Source of the DNA: Pseudomonadota bacterium
GTDB lineage: Bacteria; Pseudomonadota; Gammaproteobacteria; Steroidobacterales; Steroidobacteraceae
Direction: 5' to 3'
DNA: 7,492 nt
Assembly (NCBI GenBank): GCA_021808035.1
Contig: JAKBCG010000118.1
Coordinates: 1-7,492 of the forward strand
Shown: positions 1 through 5,622 of the stretch, in pieces
Layout of the letters: every line of letters starts with the position of its first letter
How positions within the stretch are numbered: the first letter of the stretch is position 1
Translations under genes and position numbers: made by a program
The notes under the pieces: generated by a model
Databases searched by the model: none
Told to the model about the DNA's origin: nothing
Seen by the model: only the letters and a program-made list of their open reading frames with translations

Positions 1-221
1 ACCGGCGGACGCGTCGGATGCCATCGCAGGCCCGCCGTCGGCAGCACGCAGTCGGGCTGGCCGATATTGGCGGCGTAAGTGAAATGCACGCGATGCGCGT
101 CGAGCATCCGCCGTGCGCTGTCGTCGCCTTGCGCATAGCGTACCTGGTACACGCCGGGATCGGTTTCGACATAGACCAGGCATCGCGCGCGCCGATGCTC
201 CTCGTGACCCCGCGCCCCGTG
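1..221 (-). CDS. Unrecognised protein fragment, runs off left edge, 5' end unclear
   Basis: Read on the minus strand with codons ending at position 3, this stretch is open throughout and its translation looks like a real protein rather than a shadow. It contains a run reading CLVYVETDPGVYQVRY (about 182-135), then RRMLDAHRVHFTYAANIGQ (about 113-57) and CVLPTAGLRWHP. Amino-acid use is balanced, unlike the Arg/Ala/Pro-rich antisense frames elsewhere in the window. The frame continues past the left edge, so the C-terminus is not seen. The only ATG within it (107-105) is internal to the coherent part. The frame stays open to an ATG at 410-408, but above about 220 it is simply antisense to paaX. 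In the 60 codons I counted, 14 end in A or T, clearly more than in the neighbouring genes, which suggests a different origin. I do not recognise the family and assign no function. The fragment could still be a chance open frame in GC-rich DNA. Confidence 0.4.
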
Positions 222-248
222 TAGGGGGACGCGGAGCGGTCGCGCCTC

Positions 249-635
249 GTGCGGCAAGGCTGGGACCTCACCGAGTTGGCGACCCGCTATCGACGGTTCA
301 TCCGCCGCTACGCGGCGGTCGCACGATCGCTCGAGGAGCGGCGTGCGCTCGAGCCGGCGACGGCGTTCGTGGTGCGCACGCTCCTGATCCACGAGTATCG
401 CAGGATCCATCTGCGCGATCCCCTGCTCCCGCGGGAGTTGTTGCCGGCGGACTGGCCCGGGATCGCGGCGTACGACACGTGCCGGCGGCTCTACGGCCGG
501 CTCGTCGGGCCGGCCGAGGCGCACCTCGATGCGCGCGCGGTGCGGTTCTCCGGTCCGCTGCCACCGCCCGACCGCGGCGTCGCAGGCCGCTTCCCGCCGG
601 TCGACGCGTCCCGCGAACCGATGAGCACGCAATGA
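249..635 (+). CDS. PaaX-family transcriptional regulator, C-terminal domain fragment (5'-truncated)
   Basis: The 128-residue product matches the C-terminal domain of PaaX, the GntR-like repressor of phenylacetate catabolism that responds to phenylacetyl-CoA. Diagnostic stretches are GWDLTELATRYRRFIRRY at the start, then AFVVRTLLIHEYRRIHLRDP and LLPRELLPADWPG, which parallel E. coli PaaX (LLIHFYRRVVLKDPLLPEELLPAHWAG). Full PaaX proteins are about 300 residues, with an N-terminal winged helix and a central domain. Both are absent here, and no plus-strand frame between 1 and 224 encodes them. Recognisable similarity begins at about codon 225 (GDAERSRLV), directly after an in-frame TAG at 222-224. 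The GTG at 249 is simply the first usable start and has no clear ribosome binding site. Without its DNA-binding domain the product cannot act as a normal repressor, so this is probably a pseudogene remnant or one side of a chimeric join. Its stop overlaps the next gene's start (ATGA, 632-635). Family identity is firm. Gene integrity is not. Confidence 0.75.
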   Translation: MRQGWDLTELATRYRRFIRRYAAVARSLEERRALEPATAFVVRTLLIHEYRRIHLRDPLLPRELLPADWPGIAAYDTCRRLYGRLVGPAEAHLDARAVRFSGPLPPPDRGVAGRFPPVDASREPMSTQ

Positions 636-1879
636 CCCAAGCGCCCCCACCTTTACCCCCGCCCCCGCCCTCGCCCGGGCGCCCGACGCTGCCGCGGGCG
701 ATTTGGATCCTCGGCGGAGTGAGCTTGTTGATGGACGTTTCCTCGGAGATGATCCACGGGCTCCTGCCGCTGTTCCTGGTCGACTCGCTCGGCGCGAGCG
801 CGTTCGTGGTCGGGATGATTGAGGGCCTCGGCGAGGCGACGTCGCTGGTCGTGAAGGTGTTCTCCGGCACCCTGAGCGACTATCTGGGGCGCCGCAAGCG
901 TCTCACGGTGCTGGGCTATGGTCTGTCCGCGCTCACCAAGCCGTTGTTCGCGCTCGCCGGAACGGTGCACCTCGTGCTCGGCGCGCGCATCCTGGATCGG
1001 GTCGGCAAGGGCATCCGCGGCGCGCCACGCGACGCGCTGATCGCGGACATCGCGCCGCGCGAACTGCGCGGTGCCGCGTTCGGTCTGCGGCAATCGCTCG
1101 ATACGATCGGCGCGTTCCTCGGACCGCTGATCGCGGTCGCCCTGATGCTCGCGTGGCACGACCGCTTCCGCGCGGTGTTCTGGGTCGCGGTGGTGCCGGC
1201 GTTGCTCGCGGTCGTCCTGCTCGAGCTCGGCGTCGCCGAGCCCGTGCGCCCGCCCGCGGCGGGCGCCGTTCGGCGCAATCCTCTGCGGCGCGAGAGCCTG
1301 CGCCAGCTTGGCGGCGCCTACTGGTGGGTGGTCCTGATCGGCGGACTCGCGACACTTGCCCGCTTCAGCGAGGCGTTCCTGCTGCTGCGCGCCCAGCAGG
1401 ACGGCGTGCGGGTCGCGTACGTGCCGCTCGTGATGGTCGCGATGAACGTGGTGTACTCGGCCTGCGCCTACCCGTTCGGCCGGCTCGCGGACCGGATCAG
1501 CCACCCGCGTCTGCTCGCGGCCGGACTCGCGGTGTTGATCCTCGCGGACCTCGCGCTCGCGCGCGGCCGCAGCTGGCCGATGCTCGCCCTCGGCGTCGGA
1601 CTCTGGGGCGTGCACATGGGCATCACCCAGGGCCTGCTCGCCGCGATGGTCACGGACGCCGCGCCGGCGCCGCTGCGCGGCACGGCGTTCGGGTTGTTCA
1701 ATCTGGCGAGCGGAGGCGCGATGCTGGTCGCGAGCGGACTCGCCGGATGGATCTGGTCGCAGGCGGGCGCGGGGTACACATTCTATGCGGGCGCGACCTT
1801 CGCCGCGCTCGCGCTCGGCGCAATCCTCGTGTGGCGGCCGAGCCGCCCAGCGCTCCCCGAGACGATGCTCAAGCGCTGA
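632..1879 (+). CDS. MFS transporter, probable drug or metabolite exporter
   Basis: The product is a 415-residue polytopic inner-membrane protein of the major facilitator superfamily, which moves small solutes by proton-coupled exchange. The loop-2/3 signature GTLSDYLGRRKRL lies at residues 79-91, followed by ARILDRVGKGIRGAPRDALI (about 118-137). A degenerate second copy, YPFGRLADRISHPRL, opens the second half. Hydrophobic segments are consistent with about 12 helices. The conserved opening SLLMDVSSEMIHGLLPLFLV is typical of a bacterial MFS subgroup often annotated as multidrug or uncharacterised efflux. The substrate cannot be predicted. I chose the ATG at 632 because upstream codons in this frame only shadow paaX and because it overlaps the paaX stop as ATGA, which suggests translational coupling; no good Shine-Dalgarno is visible. 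The N-terminus is unusually proline-rich (residues 5-16), encoded by C-tracts. The 3' end overlaps the convergent ftsH by 11 bp. Confidence 0.88.
   Translation: MTQAPPPLPPPPPSPGRPTLPRAIWILGGVSLLMDVSSEMIHGLLPLFLVDSLGASAFVVGMIEGLGEATSLVVKVFSGTLSDYLGRRKRLTVLGYGLSALTKPLFALAGTVHLVLGARILDRVGKGIRGAPRDALIADIAPRELRGAAFGLRQSLDTIGAFLGPLIAVALMLAWHDRFRAVFWVAVVPALLAVVLLELGVAEPVRPPAAGAVRRNPLRRESLRQLGGAYWWVVLIGGLATLARFSEAFLLLRAQQDGVRVAYVPLVMVAMNVVYSACAYPFGRLADRISHPRLLAAGLAVLILADLALARGRSWPMLALGVGLWGVHMGITQGLLAAMVTDAAPAPLRGTAFGLFNLASGGAMLVASGLAGWIWSQAGAGYTFYAGATFAALALGAILVWRPSRPALPETMLKR
656..676 (-). other. Potential G-quadruplex motif at the 5' end of the MFS gene
   Basis: On the plus strand there are C-runs at 656-660, 662-666, 668-670 and 674-676, separated by 1, 1 and 3 bases. 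The minus (template) strand therefore has four G-runs of at least three with very short loops, which fits the classical quadruplex pattern. A further C-run at 644-648 and one at 682-684 flank it. The tract encodes the proline-rich N-terminus of the transporter. It may only reflect proline codons in GC-rich DNA. Folding or any effect on transcription is inference. Confidence 0.4.
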
Positions 1880-3761
1880 TCGCGGGGGCCGGGGTCGGCG
1901 CCGTCGGCGGCGCCGCGAGCAGTTCTGCGAGCGCCTCGCGGGTGACGACTTCCTCGTGCAACAGGCGTTGCGCGATCCTTTCGAGCTGCGCGCGCCGGTC
2001 GTTCAGCGTCGTCGCGACCCGATGGTGCGCTTCTTCGAGCAGTTGCGCGATCTCCTCGTCGATCAGCTGGGCGGTGTGCTCGCTGTAGGTGAACCGCTCC
2101 GGCGGCGCCGGCGCATCGAGGAAGGCGCTCGCCCGCGGCGTCTCATAGGTGGCCTGGCCGAGCCGTGCGCTCATGCCGTACTGGGTGACCATGTGCCTGG
2201 CCATGTCGGTCGCCTTCTGCAGGTCGTCCTCCGCGCCGGTCGACACGTCGCCGAACACGATCTCCTCGGCGACACGGCCGCCGAGCAGCACGTCGAGCCG
2301 GTCGAGCAGTTCGCTGCGCCTCAGCAGGTAGCGGTCCTCGGTCGGTTGCTGCTGGGTGAAGCCGAGCGCGCCGATGCCGCGTGGGATGATCGAGATCTTC
2401 GCGACCCGGTCGGCGTTGGGCCGCGACTCGGCGACCAGCGCGTGCCCCGCCTCGTGGTACGCGACGGTCTGCTTCTCCTTCGCGTTCATGACCCTGTTGC
2501 GCTTCTCGAGACCGATGATCACGCGGTCGATCGCGCTGTCGAAGTCGCTCATCTCCACCGACTGCTTGTCCGCCCGGGCCGCGTGTAGCGCAGCCTCGTT
2601 CACGATGTTCGCAAGATCCGCGCCCGCGAAACCGGGCGTCTTCGCCGCGACCGCCGCGAGATCGACGTTCGCGGCCAGCACCAGTTTTTGCGCGTGCAGC
2701 CGCAGGATCTTCTCGCGCCCGCGCACGTCCGGCCGGTCGATCGCGACGTGCCGGTCGAAGCGGCCCGGCCGCAGCAGTGCGCGGTCGAGGATCTCCGGCC
2801 GGTTCGTCGCCGCCATCACCATCACGCCGCTCGTCGTGTCGAAGCCGTCCATCTCGACGAGCAGCTGATTCAGCGTCTGCTCGCGCTCATCGTTGCCGCC
2901 GTAGCCGGTGACGCCGCGCGCCTTGCCGAGCGCATCGAGCTCATCGACGAAGATGATGCACGGCGCGACCTTCTCGGCCTGCTGGAACAGATCGCGCACC
3001 CGCGCGGCGCCGACGCCGACGAACATCTCGACGAATTCCGAGCCGCTGATCGACAGGAACGGCACGCCCGCCTCCCCGGCGACCGCCTTCGCGAGCAGGG
3101 TCTTCCCGGTGCCGGGCGCACCGACGATCAGGATGCCCTTCGGAATGTGTCCGCCGAGCCGGCGATAGCGCTCCGGGTCCTTCAGGAAGCGCACGACTTC
3201 CATCAACTCCTCCTTCGCCTCGTCGATCCCTTCGACGTCGGAGAAGTGCACGCCGGTCTCCTTCTGCACGAATACCTTCGCGTGGCTGTGCCCGATCTGC
3301 GCGATCGATCCGGCGCCCGCGTCGGTGCGCCGTAACATCATCATCCCGAGGCCCGCGATCAGCAGGCCCGGGATCAGCCAGGCGAACAAGGTCGAGGTCC
3401 AGTGGCTGTCCTCGGCGCCCTCGTAATGAACCTTGGCCGCGTCCAGCGCGGCGACGAGGCCCGGATCCTCGACCCGGCGGGTGACGAACCGATGCGCACC
3501 GTGGTCGTCGGTGGTCTTGTCGAGCGCGGCGAGCGTCTTCGGCGATATGAGCTTCGCGATCCCCTGGGTGTCGACCGTGCCTTCGATCGTCGAGTCGCCG
3601 ATCGTCAGGTCGTCGACCTTGTGTGCCTGCAGCAAGGTCTTGAAGTCGCTGTAACTCAGCGTCTCCGGCGTCTGCGTGGTCAGCAGCAGCTGCAGCACCA
3701 CGAGGAGCGCGACGACCCCGACGAGGTACCACGCGGTCAGCGGTCCTTTGCTCTCTTCCAT
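1869..3761 (-). CDS. ftsH: ATP-dependent zinc metalloprotease FtsH
   Basis: The product is a 630-residue membrane-anchored AAA+ protease that unfolds and degrades membrane and cytosolic proteins as a hexamer. Visible parts in order: TM helix 1 (about residues 11-27); a periplasmic region; TM helix 2 (about 122-143); Walker A GAPGTGKT (214-221); the pore loop FVGV (247-250); Walker B IIFVDE (269-274); the second region of homology, ATNRPEILDRALLRPGRFDR (318-337); and the zinc motif HEAGH (436-440), with a likely third ligand Asp513 in AEDDLQKAT. Length is close to E. coli FtsH (644), and no key residue is missing. The C-terminus ends in a Pro/Ala/Thr-rich tail. I chose the ATG at 3761 because it begins just before TM1 and has GGAGG 8 bases upstream. 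A longer in-frame extension to 4094 is Arg/Ser-rich and antisense to the TPP gene, so it is rejected. The gene lies 76 bp downstream of the TPP-enzyme gene, so the two are probably co-transcribed. The setting is not that of classical rlmE-ftsH, so this may be a paralogue. Confidence 0.95.
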   Translation of the reverse strand: MEESKGPLTAWYLVGVVALLVVLQLLLTTQTPETLSYSDFKTLLQAHKVDDLTIGDSTIEGTVDTQGIAKLISPKTLAALDKTTDDHGAHRFVTRRVEDPGLVAALDAAKVHYEGAEDSHWTSTLFAWLIPGLLIAGLGMMMLRRTDAGAGSIAQIGHSHAKVFVQKETGVHFSDVEGIDEAKEELMEVVRFLKDPERYRRLGGHIPKGILIVGAPGTGKTLLAKAVAGEAGVPFLSISGSEFVEMFVGVGAARVRDLFQQAEKVAPCIIFVDELDALGKARGVTGYGGNDEREQTLNQLLVEMDGFDTTSGVMVMAATNRPEILDRALLRPGRFDRHVAIDRPDVRGREKILRLHAQKLVLAANVDLAAVAAKTPGFAGADLANIVNEAALHAARADKQSVEMSDFDSAIDRVIIGLEKRNRVMNAKEKQTVAYHEAGHALVAESRPNADRVAKISIIPRGIGALGFTQQQPTEDRYLLRRSELLDRLDVLLGGRVAEEIVFGDVSTGAEDDLQKATDMARHMVTQYGMSARLGQATYETPRASAFLDAPAPPERFTYSEHTAQLIDEEIAQLLEEAHHRVATTLNDRRAQLERIAQRLLHEEVVTREALAELLAAPPTAPTPAPAISA

Positions 3762-3769
3762 CCCAGCAT

Positions 3770-3774
3770 CCTCC
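3770..3774 (-). promoter_or_regulatory. Ribosome binding site of ftsH
   Basis: The minus strand reads GGAGG here, with 8 bases between it and the ATG whose first base is 3761. This near-consensus Shine-Dalgarno decides the start of ftsH and rules against the Arg-rich upstream extension. Confidence 0.75.
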
Positions 3775-3837
3775 GACCCAGCACCCTTCGACGCAGCGCC
3801 GGAACCGCGGACGCCAGATCCGCGACGCGGACCCGGG

Positions 3838-5520
3838 CTATCCTCGACCCGCCGGCAGCCGCTGTCCCGGCGCGATGTCGACGACCGAGCTGACCAGCTC
3901 GAGCAACACCGGGCCGGGCGCGGTGCGTGCCTCGGCGAGCGCGGCCGGGAAATCCTCCGTGCGCGCGACGCGCCGCGCATGCAGTCCGAACGCGCGTGCA
4001 TACGCGACGAAATCCGGATTGTGCAGCGTGGTCGCGATGTCGCGCCCCGGGAAGCGGTTCTCCTGGTGCATGCGGATCGTTCCGTAGCTGCCATTGTTGA
4101 CGACCAGAAACAGGATCTTCAAGCCGCGCGCCGCCGCGGTCGCGAGCTCCTGCGCGGCCATCAGGAAACAGCCGTCGCCGGCGACGCAGACGACCTCCCG
4201 CGTCGGGTGCGCGAGCTTCGCGGCGATCGCGGCGGGCACCGCATAGCCCATCGCCCCGCTCCCCGGCGCGAGCTGCGTGCCGTGCGTCCGGTGCTCGAAG
4301 AACCGGTGGAGCCAGGCGGCGTAGTTGCCGGCGCCGTTCGTCACGATCGCGGACTCCGGCAGCTCCGCGCGCAGGTGGCGAAACACCCGCGAGAGGTTGA
4401 GTTCGCCGCGGACCTCGACCGGTTCGATGAAGGCGAGGTGTTCGGCGCGCGCCGCGCGCGTCCAGTCGGACCAGGCCCGCGGCGCGTGCGCCGGCGCCTC
4501 GAGCGCCGCGAGCGCGTCCACCGCCGCGTTCAGGTCGCACTGCAGCGCGACGCCCGCGGGGAACACCGCCGACAGCGTCGCCGCATCAGGGTGCAGGTGG
4601 ATCAGGCGGGCCGTGGTCCGGGTCCGATCGAGCCAGCGGTAGCCGCCGGTCTCGACGTCGCCGAGCGGTGCGCCGAGCACGAGCAGCAGATCGGCGGCGC
4701 GGACCCGCTCGACGAGGCTCGCCGGCGTGCCGTAGCCGAGCTCGCCCGCGTAGCTCGCGGATTCGTTCGGAAAGTGATCCTTGCGCCGGAAGGCTGTCAC
4801 GACCGGCAGTTCCCAGCCCTCGGCGAAGCGCCGCAGGGCCGCGACGCCCTCCGCGGTCCAACCACTCCCGCCGACCCACAGCAGCGGCCGTCGCGCGGCC
4901 GCGAGGCGCGCGCCGATCTCGTGGATCCGCGCGCCCGACGGGGCCGGGAGTTCGATGCGCGCCGGCGGCTCGTGCGTCGCGCTCGCGCCGCTCTCTCCAA
5001 GCACGTCTTCCGGCAGACCCACGATCACCGGACCCGGGCGATTCGCGCGGGCAAGCTGGAATGCGCGGTCGACGATCTCGGCGGTCCGCTGCGGCAGATC
5101 GATCCGCAGCACGCCCTTCGCCAGGTCCGCGAAGGTGAGCGAGAGGTCGACTTCCTGGAACGCGCGACGAAATCGATCTTCACGCGCGATCTCGCCGACG
5201 AACAGCACCATCGGGGTCGCGTCCTGCTGCGCGGTGTGCACGCCGATGCTCGCCTGCGTGAGGCCTGGACCGCGCGTGACGAACGCAACGCCGCAACGAC
5301 CCGCGAGCTTCGCGGTGGCCTCGGCCATGTTCGCCGCGGCCGCCTCGTGACGGCAGGTCACGACGTCGATCGTGCGCCGCCGGTCGTAGAGTGCGTCCAG
5401 CACGTCGAGATAGCTCTCGCCGGCGACCGTGAACACGCGTTCGACGCCGTGCGCGGCGAGCCGCGTGACCAACGCGTCGGCGACGCGGCCCGAGGCGGCC
5501 GCGGCTGGATCCATGGACAT
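3838..5520 (-). CDS. Thiamine-pyrophosphate-dependent enzyme, acetolactate-synthase-like
   Basis: The product is a 560-residue cytosolic protein of the large-subunit family that includes acetolactate synthase, benzoylformate decarboxylase and related enzymes, which cleave or join 2-keto acids through a TPP carbanion. The N-terminal domain has the activating glutamate in CRHEAAAANMAEA (Glu59) and an FQE motif (121-123) like acetolactate synthases. A central Rossmann-like domain spans about 190-345. The C-terminal TPP domain has GDG (448-450) followed by NN (475-476), then SYGTIRMHQENRFPGRDI. Unlike biosynthetic acetolactate synthase, the usual FAD and acceptor segments (GMHG and RFDDRVTG) are replaced by GELGYG (259-264) and APLGDVETGGY (284-294), and no small regulatory subunit is adjacent. 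A branched-chain biosynthetic role is therefore unlikely, and the substrate is unknown. The start at 5520 fits the family N-terminus; a second ATG lies two codons in (5514), and only a weak GGGG precedes either. The stop is TAG at 3840-3838, 76 bp before ftsH. Confidence 0.88.
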   Translation of the reverse strand: MSMDPAAAASGRVADALVTRLAAHGVERVFTVAGESYLDVLDALYDRRRTIDVVTCRHEAAAANMAEATAKLAGRCGVAFVTRGPGLTQASIGVHTAQQDATPMVLFVGEIAREDRFRRAFQEVDLSLTFADLAKGVLRIDLPQRTAEIVDRAFQLARANRPGPVIVGLPEDVLGESGASATHEPPARIELPAPSGARIHEIGARLAAARRPLLWVGGSGWTAEGVAALRRFAEGWELPVVTAFRRKDHFPNESASYAGELGYGTPASLVERVRAADLLLVLGAPLGDVETGGYRWLDRTRTTARLIHLHPDAATLSAVFPAGVALQCDLNAAVDALAALEAPAHAPRAWSDWTRAARAEHLAFIEPVEVRGELNLSRVFRHLRAELPESAIVTNGAGNYAAWLHRFFEHRTHGTQLAPGSGAMGYAVPAAIAAKLAHPTREVVCVAGDGCFLMAAQELATAAARGLKILFLVVNNGSYGTIRMHQENRFPGRDIATTLHNPDFVAYARAFGLHARRVARTEDFPAALAEARTAPGPVLLELVSSVVDIAPGQRLPAGRG

Positions 5521-5622
5521 CGATACCCCGTTCTCGAATTCGACTGCGGCGCATTGTACCCGTTATGGGGTCGATCCCCCGGTGGTATCCTGTCCGCAAA
5601 GGTTTCGACGGCACTGCAAACG
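5521..5622. promoter_or_regulatory. Divergent intergenic control region
   Basis: These 102 bp separate the divergent TPP-enzyme and molybdo-oxidoreductase genes, so they should hold both promoters. On the minus strand there is a good -10-like TACAAT (5558-5553) about 30 bases before the TPP-enzyme start, but I see no convincing -35 at the right spacing. On the plus strand, TATCCT (5586-5591) is a weaker -10 candidate. A short inverted repeat, GGGG-TCGAT-CCCC (5567-5579), lies between them and could be an operator. The region is visibly more AT-rich than the flanking genes. The region's role is likely; the individual boxes are tentative. Confidence 0.4.

Noticed and set aside
18..224. Small plus-strand open frame before the paaX fragment, considered as the PaaX N-terminus
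   Set aside because: Its sequence shows no winged-helix or PaaX-like residues and ends at TAG 222-224. It is antisense to the more protein-like minus-strand frame.
113..631. Long N-terminal extension of the MFS reading frame
   Set aside because: The extension is Arg/Pro/Ala-rich, has no membrane or family similarity and is in the wrong frame relative to the clear paaX domain. The ATG at 632 starts the family-like part.
653..1615. 320-codon open frame on the minus strand opposite the MFS gene
   Set aside because: Its composition is dominated by Arg, Glu, Ala and Gln, it has no recognisable domain, and it is the antisense shadow of a transporter with clear motifs.
1860..1900. Intrinsic terminator between MFS and ftsH
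   Set aside because: The coding ends overlap. Nearby GC-rich inverted pieces lack a T-run on either strand.
1153..2588. Arg-rich plus-strand open frames across the MFS end and opposite ftsH
   Set aside because: They have shadow composition and no family similarity, and the ftsH motifs on the other strand are unambiguous.
3762..4094. In-frame 111-residue extension of FtsH
   Set aside because: It is Ser/Arg-rich, overlaps the end of the TPP-enzyme gene in another frame, and ignores the GGAGG placed 8 bases before the ATG at 3761.
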